Source: Cloacimonetes bacterium UBA5210 (GTDB lineage Bacteria; Cloacimonadota; Cloacimonadia; Cloacimonadales; Cloacimonadaceae). Taken from it: 64,000 nucleotides of DNA. A program made the translations under genes and the position numbers. Under the pieces are notes generated by a model that was given only the letters and a program-made list of their open reading frames with translations, was not told the origin of the DNA and searched no databases. The stretch is taken from the NCBI GenBank assembly GCA_002412625.1, contig DHVK01000022.1:1-64000 (forward strand), written 5' to 3'. This document shows, one piece after another, positions 32,592 to 42,700 of the stretch. The number at the start of each line of letters is the position of its first letter. The first letter of the stretch is position 1.

Positions 32592-34013
32592 ATGATGAAG
32601 CTAAAAGTTGCCGGATTCAATATCGATGCCGGTCTGATCCGCAAACTGAAGTCCGCAAGCGCGACTCCGGAAGTGATCTCTGCCGCCTATGCCCGGATTT
32701 CGCGCAGCTCAAAACGCGTGGATCAATTGCGGATGGAGGCTCTCAAGGAAGTAGATAAAGCACGCACATCAAACACGAGCATCATCTACGACATGGGGCA
32801 CGCTTCTATTGCCGAACATGCGGTGTTCAACCTGGATCTATTCGATTGCTCGCGCCTGCTTACAGAAACAATTCAGCGCAGCCGCCTGGCTTCATTTACC
32901 GAAAAATCCCAGCGTTATGTGACCTTTAGCAAGGATTATCTGGTTCCCAAAGAGCTCAACCGCCGAGCAACCCTGAAAAAAAAGTATAAGGCCTTAATGG
33001 ATCTTCTTTTCGCGGAGTATGAAGCCAGCTTTCATGCCCTGGACGAACTCTATCGCGAACAATATCCACAGCTCAAACCAAGAGAGCGTGAAGGCCTTGC
33101 CAAAGAAGATGCCAGATACATCCTGCCCTTGGCAACCCTGACCCAGATGGGCATTACAATCAACGCCCGCAGCCTGGAACAGCTTTTACGCAGATTGTCG
33201 CAAAGTCCGCTAAAGGAAGCCGCCGAACTGAAAGACCAGATTATCGCGGAGGTTACACCTATCTGTCCATCGCTGATCAGACACACAGACGCTGATGGCT
33301 ATATCGGACAGATCGACCTCAACCGGGTAGGCTTCAGCGGCTTTTTGCAGCAAGAACTGCCCTGGCTGGCAGAAATCGATATGGCAAACAAAGCCCGGCT
33401 GATCTCAGCACCCAAGAACGCGGATGATCAGGTGTTAGCCGCTCTCATCTACAGCCAAAGCGAGCTCTCCTGGCAGGATAACCTGGAAACACTGTCCCGC
33501 ATGCCCAGGCTCGCCAAAGAGCAGCTCTGGCAACAAGTTTTTGCCGGATTGAAGAGCTGGCACAAATTGCCGCGCGCTTTTGAAGCCGCAGACTATGAGT
33601 TCGAGCTCTCCATGAGCGAATCTTGCTGGGCACAATTCAAAAGACACCGTCAATGTACCATCCTGAAAAAAAGTGGCTATAGCGGCATCTTTCTGACCCC
33701 CTCCGCCATCAAAAGCATAGGCAGGGAAAATCAGTGGACAGAACTCGTGCAAATGTCCCTGCGTATCGGCGATATGATCCCCGGCTCAATCATGCACGTT
33801 CGTGACTACCTAAAGCTAAACGGCTCTACCTGTAAGATATATGTGAAGATGAATCTGCGCGAACTCTACCACTTTGTGCGTTTACGCAGCGATGAGCACG
33901 CGCAGTGGGAGATCCGTGAAGTTTCCGATGCTATCTGCAAGATCATCACCAAGACTGCTCCCAACGCCTCCCGCATGCTCTGTGGCAAAAGCTGCTTCAA
34001 GCAAATCAGTTGA
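32592..34013 (+). CDS. Tandem ThyX-like protein (FAD-dependent thymidylate synthase fold, duplicated)
   Basis: This 473-residue protein is about twice the size of ThyX (about 220-250) and contains two ThyX-like halves. The first half has GHASIAEHAVF (69-79) and R96-S-R98 then S106 seven residues on, a degenerate RHRx7S. The second half has a canonical R351-H-R353 x7 S361, and a C-terminal HFVRLRSDEHAQWEIREVSD, like the ThyX substrate-binding end. The first half keeps the FAD-side histidines and the second keeps the RHR loop, so one composite site may form. ThyX makes dTMP using methylene-tetrahydrofolate, NADPH and FAD. Whether this double form does so is unknown. It lies 4 bases after deoC. 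Confidence 0.82.
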   Translation: MMKLKVAGFNIDAGLIRKLKSASATPEVISAAYARISRSSKRVDQLRMEALKEVDKARTSNTSIIYDMGHASIAEHAVFNLDLFDCSRLLTETIQRSRLASFTEKSQRYVTFSKDYLVPKELNRRATLKKKYKALMDLLFAEYEASFHALDELYREQYPQLKPREREGLAKEDARYILPLATLTQMGITINARSLEQLLRRLSQSPLKEAAELKDQIIAEVTPICPSLIRHTDADGYIGQIDLNRVGFSGFLQQELPWLAEIDMANKARLISAPKNADDQVLAALIYSQSELSWQDNLETLSRMPRLAKEQLWQQVFAGLKSWHKLPRAFEAADYEFELSMSESCWAQFKRHRQCTILKKSGYSGIFLTPSAIKSIGRENQWTELVQMSLRIGDMIPGSIMHVRDYLKLNGSTCKIYVKMNLRELYHFVRLRSDEHAQWEIREVSDAICKIITKTAPNASRMLCGKSCFKQIS

Positions 34014-34054
34014 CAGAAAGAGTAGCCTCAAAATCTATGAACCATAGTTTATGC

Positions 34055-34131
34055 GTCCCTGTAGCTCAGCTGGATAGAGTGGCACCCTCCGAAGGTGAAG
34101 GTCAGGCGTTCGAATCGCCTCAGGGACGCCA
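34055..34131 (+). tRNA. tRNA-Arg (anticodon CCG)
   Basis: The cloverleaf is complete: acceptor GTCCCTG/CAGGGAC, anticodon loop CTCCGAA (anticodon CCG, reading CGG), T-arm AGGCG-TTCGAAT-CGCCT, discriminator G and encoded CCA at 34129-34131. The anticodon stem has a G-A mismatch at its outer pair. The 3' end is only 6 bases before the start of the ABC-F gene. Confidence 0.93.
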
Positions 34132-34137
34132 ACTTAT

Positions 34138-35895
34138 ATGACAAACGAAGTAATCCTCACCGCAGAAAACCTCCATGTCGCCTTTGGTGATAAGGTTGTG
34201 ATCAAGGACGCTTCTTTCGGTATTCACGCGGAGGACAAACTCGGCATTGTGGGCGTCAACGGCTGTGGCAAAAGCACTTTACTGAAAGTGATCGCCGGAG
34301 TTCTGAACACTACATCGGGCAACATCACCTGCCGCAGAAACTTGAAAATCGCTTATCTGGAGCAGGATGTAGCCGCGGATCCCAATAACACAGTGCTGGA
34401 ACACGTCATCCCCCAAGATCCCGATATCTTGAAAGAAGATCATCACTACAAAGCAATTCTCAGCCGCCTTGGCATGGAGCTATATGATGCCAAACTGGGC
34501 ATTCTCTCAGGAGGCCAACGGCGTAAAGTGGATCTGGCAAAAGCCCTCGCCCTGGAACCGGATTTGCTGCTGATGGATGAGCCCACCAACCATCTTGATC
34601 TGGATAGCATCGAGTGGCTCCAGAACTACCTCATAGCAGGCAAGATTACCCTGATCTTTGTAACCCACGATCGCTATTTCCTGGATTCCGTGTGCAACCG
34701 CATTTTGAATATCGATCGCACTCAGCTCTTCTTTTATGAAGGCAACTACAGCGCGTATGTGAAAGGCAAGATACTCCGCGAGCAGGACAGTCTGCGCAAA
34801 GAGAACCGCCGCCAGGCACAGCTGAGCAAAGAACTCGCCTGGCTGGAACGCGGAGCCCGGGCCCGGGCTACCAAGCCCAAAAGCCATGTGGACAGAGTGA
34901 AGGAATTGCTCAGCAAAAGCTACCTGATCTCAAATAAAGACCTGGATATCTCTTTTCAAACCGATCGTTTGGGCAGAACCATCCTGGAAATGCATAAGCT
35001 GAGCAAAGCCTATGACGGTAATGTGTTGTTTGAAGATCTAGACCACAACTTCCAGCCTCTGGAACGCATCGGGATCATCGGACCCAACGGCTGCGGCAAG
35101 ACCACCCTGTTGCGCCTGGTTACCGGCGAAGAAAAGCAGGATAGGGGCAGCATCAAAGTAGGCGTTAATACCCATTTTGCATATTATAAACAGAATGAAA
35201 CTGATCTGGAACCTAATTTAACCGTATATAACTATATAGCGCAATTTGCCGAAAGCATTCGCACAGCCGATGGCGTCAAGGTAAGCGCTACGGAAATGTT
35301 GAACCGCTTCCTCTTTGACGGAAAGATGCAGCAAAGTCGCCTTTCCACTCTCTCCGGTGGCGAACGCAAACGCCTGCAATTGCTCAAATCCCTCATGTTC
35401 GGTGCCAATTTCATCATCTTGGATGAACCCACCAACGATCTGGACATCCCCACTCTGGAGATATTGGAAGACTACCTGGACGCATTCAAGGGCTGTCTGC
35501 TGGTAGTTTCCCACGACCGCTATTTTCTGGACCGGACGGTGGATTACCTTTTCATCTTCGAAAAATCCGGCATCCGCAAATTTGCCGGCAATTACTCCGA
35601 TTACCTGCTCGTGAAGCGCTATCAGGAAGAAGAAAAAGCCGAGCAGGAAGCGCCCAAACTCCTGAAACCCAAGCGCGAAAGCAAAGGCCTGAGCTACAAT
35701 GAGCAGCGGGAATTTGCCCTTCTGGAAAAGTCTATCGAGCAAATCGAAGCAGAATTGCTCAGGCTCGAAGCCGAACTGGGTAATAGCGGACTAAATCACG
35801 ACCAATATGCCAATATTGCCGCACAGATCGATGAGTATAACCATAAGCACGAGCTTGCCTTTGGTCGTTGGGTGGAACTAAGCGATAAACAATAG
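34138..35895 (+). CDS. ABC-F family ATPase (Uup-like)
   Basis: This 585-residue soluble protein has two ATP-binding domains and no membrane helices. Domain 1: GVNGCGKSTLLKVIAG, LSGGQRRKVDLAKAL, LLLMDEPTNHLDL. Domain 2: GPNGCGKTTLLRLVTG, LSGGERKRLQLLKSL, FIILDEPTNDLDI. A linker (about 205-270) with positive charge is the P-site-tRNA interaction motif region, and a C-terminal coiled coil (about 520-585) resembles Uup. ABC-F proteins bind the ribosomal E site and help stalled or unusual translation. The ATG is 6 bases after tRNA-Arg, with no room for a ribosome-binding site outside the tRNA. Confidence 0.93.
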   Translation: MTNEVILTAENLHVAFGDKVVIKDASFGIHAEDKLGIVGVNGCGKSTLLKVIAGVLNTTSGNITCRRNLKIAYLEQDVAADPNNTVLEHVIPQDPDILKEDHHYKAILSRLGMELYDAKLGILSGGQRRKVDLAKALALEPDLLLMDEPTNHLDLDSIEWLQNYLIAGKITLIFVTHDRYFLDSVCNRILNIDRTQLFFYEGNYSAYVKGKILREQDSLRKENRRQAQLSKELAWLERGARARATKPKSHVDRVKELLSKSYLISNKDLDISFQTDRLGRTILEMHKLSKAYDGNVLFEDLDHNFQPLERIGIIGPNGCGKTTLLRLVTGEEKQDRGSIKVGVNTHFAYYKQNETDLEPNLTVYNYIAQFAESIRTADGVKVSATEMLNRFLFDGKMQQSRLSTLSGGERKRLQLLKSLMFGANFIILDEPTNDLDIPTLEILEDYLDAFKGCLLVVSHDRYFLDRTVDYLFIFEKSGIRKFAGNYSDYLLVKRYQEEEKAEQEAPKLLKPKRESKGLSYNEQREFALLEKSIEQIEAELLRLEAELGNSGLNHDQYANIAAQIDEYNHKHELAFGRWVELSDKQ

Positions 35896-36474
35896 ATGGC
35901 TTCCGCTTTGTGGCTGAACCAATCTTTTAACCACTGCAAATTTACTTGTCAGGCAACTATCCCCCTCTTCCCGCACATTTCATTATCTATCTGTTAAGCT
36001 GATTTTATCGGGAAATCCTCTCATGGCCATGGGATAATTGCGGGAGTATATCAAGCCAGAAGCGGCACAAGTCCAGGGGTTCGGTGGCCGCAAGCTAAGT
36101 GCAGCGCCTCCCGAGTAGCTCCTATACGGGGCTCAGGAATAGCTTGAGCGGCACAGGAGATGCGCGCAAGGAGAAAGCACGCTTGAGCTGGCAAAGAATC
36201 AAGAGATGCAAGATATGCATTATAGAGAAGCAGAGACCGAATCAGGTACCCCTACACGTTGAGCCAATAGCAAGCGCAAAAAACTGCAGGATTTTGGCAT
36301 TTATGGGGTTCAAAGCCTGCGTGGAAAGCCTGGCAAAGCCTTGGCATCACCCATGCTATATACTCTATTATCAATGAGATACATACAATTTTGTCATTTT
36401 TTGCTTGACAGATATTCCGCCTCATATCAGTGTGGTCAAACCATGAGCAATTCGCTCATGCCTACAGGAGAAAT
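35896..36474. other. Intergenic gap with repeat relics
   Basis: I see no credible gene. Around 36017-36050 a stretch (TCATGGCCATGGGATAATTG) resembles family B repeats, and GGGGCTCAGGAAT at 36115-36127 resembles part of family C in the other orientation. A TTGACA box at 36405-36410 may serve the rlpA-like gene, but no good -10 is visible. Nothing here supports an RNA gene. Confidence 0.5.
36442..36460. promoter_or_regulatory. Inverted repeat just upstream of the RlpA-like gene
   Basis: CATGAGC-AATTC-GCTCATG is a perfect 7-bp inverted repeat ending 14 bases before the start codon. It could be an operator or a leader hairpin close to the ribosome-binding site. Confidence 0.4.
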
Positions 36475-36996
36475 ATGAAGAAATTCACAAAGAAAATCCT
36501 GGTCACGTTTTTGAGTTTTCAGATCCTTTTGATAGGACCTGTGATCGCGGATTCGGTGGCCGGAATCGGCAGTGAAGAGATCAGCCAGGATCAAACAGCT
36601 CTGGTGATAGATTCGTTGCATACCCAAGAACCACCGGGAGTGGAACCGGAGACTATGGTCGCTTCCTACTACGCGAAGTATTTCCACGGTCGCAGAACAG
36701 CCAACGGTGAAATCTACGATCATTATGCCATGACCTGCGCTCACAAGACCCTCCCCTTTGATACCAAACTTATCGTTCGTAATCCCAAAACCGGTAAATC
36801 GGTTGAGGTGCGTGTAAATGACAGAGGCCCCTTTCCCAAAGGCCGAGACATTGATCTCTCTTATGCGGCTGCCAAAGCCCTTGGCCTGATTCGTCCCGGT
36901 GTTGCCCCTGTGGAAGTAGTCATCATCCATCCTGAAAACGAGCATGTCCCCGAGTATGTTCGAGAATTCTCCCAAGATCAGTTGGTATCAAACTAA
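36475..36996 (+). CDS. RlpA-like double-psi beta-barrel protein, secreted
   Basis: This 173-residue protein has a signal peptide (KILVTFLSFQILLIGPVIA) and an RlpA-like double-psi beta-barrel (about 60-155). Conserved motifs are ASYYAKYFHGRRTANGE, HKTLPFDTKLIVRN and VRVNDRGPFPKGRDIDLSYA. RlpA proteins are peptidoglycan-associated septal proteins, and Pseudomonas RlpA is a lytic transglycosylase on denuded glycan. The C-terminal SPOR domain found in many RlpA proteins is missing. The start at 36475 has ACAGGAG upstream and directly begins the signal peptide. It probably acts in the periplasm or outer membrane. Confidence 0.87.
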   Translation: MKKFTKKILVTFLSFQILLIGPVIADSVAGIGSEEISQDQTALVIDSLHTQEPPGVEPETMVASYYAKYFHGRRTANGEIYDHYAMTCAHKTLPFDTKLIVRNPKTGKSVEVRVNDRGPFPKGRDIDLSYAAAKALGLIRPGVAPVEVVIIHPENEHVPEYVREFSQDQLVSN

Positions 36997-37043
36997 GCCT
37001 TAATACACTATACAACGCTTAGGCATCTGATGCACCCCGCAAA

Positions 37044-37958
37044 ATGAACTCTTTACCGCTGATAATCTCCCCCCTCGTGAAAAGAGCGCTGGAACAGGGA
37101 TCTGCTGTTTTGGCCTTGGAATCCACCGTAATCACCCACGGTTTACCCTATCCAGATAACCTGGAAGCGCTTGCCATGCTGGAAGAAAGTGCGCGCGAAC
37201 ATGGGGCCACCCCTGCCACCATTTGTCTTTTAGATGGAGTATTTCACATCGGTCTGGATGGTTCAGCCCTGGAACTATTGACTCACAAATTGCTTGCCGG
37301 CGAACCGCTACAGAAGCTTGCCTACCGGGATCTGGCGATGGCCGTGGCGCAAAAGAGCAGCGGAGGCACGACCGTCTCTGCTACCATGTATCTTGCCTAT
37401 CTGGCGGGGATCAAAGTGTTTTCCACCGGAGGTATCGGCGGTGTGCATCGCAATTGGCAAAGCTCTTTGGATATATCTCTGGATATCAAAGCTCTTGCCA
37501 CCATCCCGACCTTGGTCGTATGCGCGGGATGTAAAGCGATTCTTGATATACCTGCCACAATGGAAGTTTTGGAATCTGCCGGAGTGCCTGTTTACGGCTG
37601 GCAAACCGATGAATTCCCAAGCTTCTACAGCCGGAGAAGCGGGATCAGCATCAGCAAGCTTGATTCCTTGAGTGCCATTGCTGAAGCTTTCCGAATCCAC
37701 CGCTCCCTGTCTCTGATCTCCGGCGGGATGCTGATTGCAAACCCCATCCCCCAAGAGTTTGAAATCCCAACCGAGATCATCGAACCTTTCATTCAGCGCG
37801 CAATTGAGGATGCCAAAGGAATCAGTGGGAAAGAACTAACTCCCTTCCTTCTGGCGAATATTGCGGAAATCACCAAAAGCAAATCAGTCGAGGCAAATCT
37901 GGCCCTGCTCAAGAACAACGTCATTCTGGGAGCTAAGATTGCCGGAGAAATGACATGA
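37044..37958 (+). CDS. psuG: Pseudouridine-5'-phosphate glycosidase
   Basis: This 304-residue enzyme reversibly splits pseudouridine 5'-phosphate into uracil and ribose 5-phosphate, salvaging pseudouridine from RNA breakdown. Family motifs are VLALESTVITHGLPYP, KSSGGTTVSATMYLA, FSTGGIGGVHR and the late GKELTPFLLANIAEIT. Length is typical. The usual partner kinase gene (psuK) is not adjacent. It overlaps the following M55 peptidase gene by ATGA. Confidence 0.93.
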   Translation: MNSLPLIISPLVKRALEQGSAVLALESTVITHGLPYPDNLEALAMLEESAREHGATPATICLLDGVFHIGLDGSALELLTHKLLAGEPLQKLAYRDLAMAVAQKSSGGTTVSATMYLAYLAGIKVFSTGGIGGVHRNWQSSLDISLDIKALATIPTLVVCAGCKAILDIPATMEVLESAGVPVYGWQTDEFPSFYSRRSGISISKLDSLSAIAEAFRIHRSLSLISGGMLIANPIPQEFEIPTEIIEPFIQRAIEDAKGISGKELTPFLLANIAEITKSKSVEANLALLKNNVILGAKIAGEMT

Positions 37959-38785
37959 AAATATACATCTCTGTGGATATGGAAGGAATTCCCGGTACCT
38001 TTAACTGGGAACATGAAAAGATCGATCGCCCCAGCGTTCGGAAATGTATGATGGACCATGTGGAGCAAGCCCTCGACGAAATCTTGCTGAACCCCAGGGC
38101 TGAGCGCATTCAGGAAATCACCATCGCGGATTCACATAGCAATGGCGACAATCTGTTCTATCAGATAACTGCTCGTGATGAGCGGATTACCCTGATTTCC
38201 GGCTCTCCGCGTCCGGAATATATGATGCCCGGCTTCGATGAAAGCTACAGCATGGTTTTTCTATTGGGATATCACGCCGGAACCGGAGCCCTCAAGGCAA
38301 ACATGGATCATACATATTCCAACAGCAAAATCCAGCATATTTGGATCAATGGCGAGGCGATGAGTGAAGCGTTGATCAATGCCGCTTTTGCCGGCTATCA
38401 CAAAGTACCGGTGGCGCTTGTATCCGGAGATCTGGCTCTGCAGCAAGAGCTTTGCCCCGTGTTACCTTGGTTGCGCTTTGTGGTCACCAAAGAAGGGCTT
38501 GCCAAGTTTGCCGCCAAGAACTATTCTGCCCTGAAGGTGGAAAAAGACCTTCGCCAGGCAGTACGAGACGCGATGGCGGCTGATGATCTTTCCCTATATA
38601 GTTTTACTTCTCCCATCGAACTGAAGATCGAGTTCCATTCCACGGCTATCACGGATGTGGTGGCACTGATGCCCGGTGCCCAAAGATTGGATGGCAAAAC
38701 AATCCTCTATGTTCATGAGGACTATGGTGTTATGTTCAACGCGCTGATGGCGCTGATCACTCTCGCCTATGCTACGGGAATATAG
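37955..38785 (+). CDS. M55 family D-aminopeptidase (DppA-like)
   Basis: This 276-residue protein belongs to peptidase family M55. It opens with IYISVDMEGIPG, where D8 and E10 are zinc ligands. Further ligands lie in ADSHSNGDN and GYHAGTGA, and NMDHTYSNSKI contains the catalytic-site His. Bacillus DppA is a self-compartmentalising decamer that cleaves D-Ala-D-Ala-type peptides. It is translationally coupled to psuG. A function in peptide catabolism fits a fermentative organism (inference). Confidence 0.9.
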   Translation: MKIYISVDMEGIPGTFNWEHEKIDRPSVRKCMMDHVEQALDEILLNPRAERIQEITIADSHSNGDNLFYQITARDERITLISGSPRPEYMMPGFDESYSMVFLLGYHAGTGALKANMDHTYSNSKIQHIWINGEAMSEALINAAFAGYHKVPVALVSGDLALQQELCPVLPWLRFVVTKEGLAKFAAKNYSALKVEKDLRQAVRDAMAADDLSLYSFTSPIELKIEFHSTAITDVVALMPGAQRLDGKTILYVHEDYGVMFNALMALITLAYATGI

Positions 38786-38819
38786 GACTGATAAGGGTTT
38801 CGAGTAGACATTCTTCCAC

Positions 38820-38841
38820 AAATGCCTGACAAAGGCATTTC
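38820..38841. other. Hairpin between the M55 peptidase and coaX genes
   Basis: AAATGCCT and AGGCATTT pair around a 5-6 base loop. No clear U-run follows, so I call it only a possible weak terminator. A TTGACA box follows at 38868-38873 and may belong to the coaX promoter. Confidence 0.4.
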
Positions 38842-38956
38842 CCCGGGCCTATCTCCGGATAAATCCGTTGACATATTTGAGCCTTCTTGCAGATTAGCTC
38901 CGGCTGTACTATCCATTGTTTTTTGTATTTAAAAAAATCTAAGTTGAGCAGGGATT

Positions 38957-39754
38957 ATGCCGGATAGCAGAATCATGGACATCACACTGGTAGTGGATAT
39001 CGGAAACACCAATATCGTGTGCGCGGTGTTTGACGGTGGCAAGATAGTAGCTCGCTGCCGGATCTTGAGCGCGCCACTCAGTAGCATAGAAACATACTAC
39101 AGCCAGCTCGGGAAACTTTTGCCCGAATATCCCCTTACGCTCATCAAATATGTTGCCATCGGTAGCGTTGTGCCTGCTCTCACGCCCATTTGGGAAGCCC
39201 TTTTTGCCAGGTTTAGCTCTGCGCGGGTATTTACTATCAACGGTCTCTCCCCCATCGGTCTTGCTTATCAGATCAAAGATACCTCCTCCGTAGGGGCGGA
39301 CCTGGTGGCAAATGCGTATGCGGCATGGAAGATCTATCAGGAACCTGCGATAGTCGTGGATTTGGGCACTGCAACCACAATCCAGCTGATTCTCCCGGAT
39401 GGTTTGTATGCCGGTTTGGTCATTGCCCCCGGGATGAAGACCGCTGCAGCTCAGCTTTTCGCAAATGCTGCTCAGCTGGAAGCCTTCCCGCTGGAAGCAC
39501 CTCACGAAACCCTGGGCAACGGCTCTCAAGCAGCCCTTTGCTCCGGAATTGTATTGGGGCATGCTCTGATGATCGTCGGCTTTGTTGCGGAAATCTCGCG
39601 GGACTACCCGCAATTTGCCCCCTACAAAGTGATTCTCACCGGTGGTTTGGCGGCGATGATCGCTCCTCTCTGCCATCCGGAATTTATAGTGGATAGCGAC
39701 CTCACGCTGCAGGGTCTGCATCTTGCAACCTCTTATCTGATTTCACAAGCATAA
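38957..39754 (+). CDS. coaX: Type III pantothenate kinase
   Basis: This 265-residue kinase catalyses the first step of coenzyme A synthesis. Motifs are VVDIGNTNIVCAVFD (phosphate-binding), SSVGADLVANAYAAW, with the catalytic Asp, and VVDLGTATTIQLIL. Type III kinases are insensitive to CoA feedback. Two Met starts (38957 and 38975) are possible; the first has AGGG close upstream. It is followed by sprA after 5 bases. Confidence 0.93.
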   Translation: MPDSRIMDITLVVDIGNTNIVCAVFDGGKIVARCRILSAPLSSIETYYSQLGKLLPEYPLTLIKYVAIGSVVPALTPIWEALFARFSSARVFTINGLSPIGLAYQIKDTSSVGADLVANAYAAWKIYQEPAIVVDLGTATTIQLILPDGLYAGLVIAPGMKTAAAQLFANAAQLEAFPLEAPHETLGNGSQAALCSGIVLGHALMIVGFVAEISRDYPQFAPYKVILTGGLAAMIAPLCHPEFIVDSDLTLQGLHLATSYLISQA

Positions 39755-39759
39755 TATAT

Positions 39760-42700
39760 ATGAACAAGCGGTGGTTCCTGATCCTGCTCTGCATCCCCGC
39801 AGTACTTGGAGCAAACGTATTTGAGCCGCGATTGTATATCGATGGCTATCATCCTTTGGTAAACAACCGGGTGGATATCTACAAGATTGACAAAGGCTTA
39901 AATGTTTATAAGTTAAGACCATACGATATTCCATTACTGGAAATCCCCCGCAAAGAAGAGATCGATTTTGCGCGCCAGCGGGTCATCGTGAACACCCTGG
40001 TCGAAAACATGCAGGTGCATCCTCCGGTTCCGTTAAGCTTCGACCGATACCTGAGCAATATGCAGAGGCACACCTTCAGAAAGTCACTGAATGCCAACAT
40101 TAAACAATACACCCAAACTGCCGAAGCTACAAGCAGCGGCCTGATCCGGGAGTTCGTGCTGGATTTACCTGCTATCGCGCTACCCAGAAGCGTACAACGG
40201 ATCTTGGGCAACAAAGCCGGAAGACTGAACCTGGATGGTACTCAGCGGATCACTATGCAAGTCAGCAGTACCAAGCGTAAGCAAATCCCGATCTACGAGA
40301 CTACCGGCCGCAGCACATTCGACATCAAGATGGAGCAAGAAACGAACCTACGCCTGACCGGGACTATCGGAGAGAAAATCGCGGTCAACCTGAAGTATAA
40401 CTCCAATCAGGATGAAGAGCTCTTTGACCCCAACAACGTCAATATCAAGTACACCGGTGATGAAGATGAGGTGGTTCGCTCCATTGAAGCGGGCAACATC
40501 AGTTTGTCGCTCTCGGGCAGCCGCTATATCAGCTATTCTACCAGTTCCCAAGGCCTCTTCGGAGTGACCAGCAAGTTCAAGTATGGCGACCTGGATCTTT
40601 CGATCATCGCTTCCAAAGAAGAGGGGCAGAAAAACACTATGAGCTATGTGGGGCAAGCCCAGGCCGATAGCGTAGTGTTTCGTAGCAGAGACTATGCGCC
40701 GCGCTCCATGTATTACCTCGCTGAGCCTTATGACCTCTACGACATATTCGACGAGACCAACATCGGCAACAATCCCAGTGGCTGGATAAATAACGGAATA
40801 CGCACGGATCCTTCCGGCGCATGGATGATAAAAAACCCCGGGATGCTCCCCGAATATGGCTCGGTCAGGCTGTATTTGGATGATGCAAATGCTACCAACA
40901 ACGTTGCTTTTGCCCCCGGAGATACGATTTTCTTCTCTCCCAATGACTTTTACACCCCGTATTACGAAGAGATGATCGAAGGCACGGACTTTGTAACGGA
41001 TTATGACGCTGGGTTCTTGACCCTCCTGCGCCCGATAGATCGGCGTACCACTTTGGCAGTCAGTTATACCCGGCGAGATGGAATTCCGGTTCGCTCGGAA
41101 GACTACATGGTAGAAAGTCAGATTCCCGATAACGATTTGCTCTATCCCTTTGTGATCCGCCGCCGTAACCAGGAATACGACCCTGAAGATCCCAACAACG
41201 TGTGGCACTACCAGATGCGCAATGTTTATAACATGAACAAAACCAACGTCAAGAGCGATGGTTTCCGCCTGGATGTTTACACCTTGAACGTAGATAACAC
41301 GCGAAACTATAACTTGCCGGACAGCCTCAATACTGGTCAATTCATCACCTACATGGATTATCTGAGGCTAGACAGCACCGGGGATGGCTTGATCAATGGT
41401 GATGATTCAACCGTGAACCTGAGTGCCGGGTTAATCATCTTCCCCTTTATTGAGCCCTTCAAACCTCTTGGTGATAATGTTTTATATGAAGAAGAGAACG
41501 AAAGCATCAGCTACCTGGATATCCGGTTTTTCCTCTCCGTGCTTGGCAAGATTGGCCGCGAAGCCATAGATTTATCCCAGAGTGGCATTCTGAAAGGAAG
41601 CGTCCGGGTAAAAGTCAACGGTCTTGAACAGAAGGAGAACGTGGACTATCTGGTGGACTACGACTTTGGGCGGATTACCTTCCTTACCCCGGCGGGTAAA
41701 GATCCAGAAGCTAAGATCGAGATCGACTATGAAAGCCGCACCTTGTTTGCCGTTGCCAGCAAGACCCTGGCCGGAATGCGCGCGGACTGGCAACTCACCG
41801 AAAACGCGAAGCTGGGCGGAACCTTGATCTACAGATCCGAAACAGTAGCGGATAAACGCCCCCGTATCGGCAACGAAAACATTCAGATGTGGATGGCAAA
41901 CGTAGATGGCAGAATCGGCTTCAAACCAGCTTTCATCACCCGCTGGATCGACGCTCTGCCGCTGATCTCCACTACTGCTGCCAGCGAAATCACTCTCAGC
42001 GGTGAAATCGCCTACACGATCCCCACGATCTATGGAGATTCCGAGACCAAAAAGAAGATATCTTATGTGGATGATATGGAATCCATCGTTGATTCCTATC
42101 CCCTAGGGGTCACCTTCTCCACCTGGTCCAGAGGCAGCAAGCCCTTCGGCACCACCTTGGCCAAGGGCAGATCGAACTGGTACAACCCCAAGAACATCCG
42201 CAGGGAACAGATCGAAGACCCCTCCACCTTAACCGAACGCGAACGCAAAGAATCCGCCACGGTTCTGGCCATCAGACACTGGCCCAGCAGCCTGTATATC
42301 CCGGGAAGCGGAGTGCAGAGCTGGAGCGGCGTCATGAAGTACCTGGGCAACCAACTGGACTTTTCGCAAAAGAAGTATATCGAACTAATGGTCAAGGTCG
42401 ATCAGAGCGGCACCGATCCCCGCCCGGACGTTATGTTGACGGTCGATCTGGGAGATATCAACGAAGATTTTTATACCGAATTCGGAGGCCTGAACCGGCT
42501 TGATACTGAAGACAAGAACATGGATGGGGTCCTTACTTTGGACGAAGACATCGGTCTGGACGGCATCCGGCACGGCGAACCGGGACACGATCCCTTTGAC
42601 TTGGCAGATCCAAGCATCGACGCTAATGGCGATTACCCAAACATCAATGGTACCGAAGGTAACCGGGTGTTGGACACAGAAGACCTTGACGGCAACGGGG

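Noticed and set aside
36050..36110. tRNA-like T-arm (GGGGTTCGGTGG) in the 35.9-36.5 kb gap
   Set aside because: No acceptor or anticodon stem can be formed around it.
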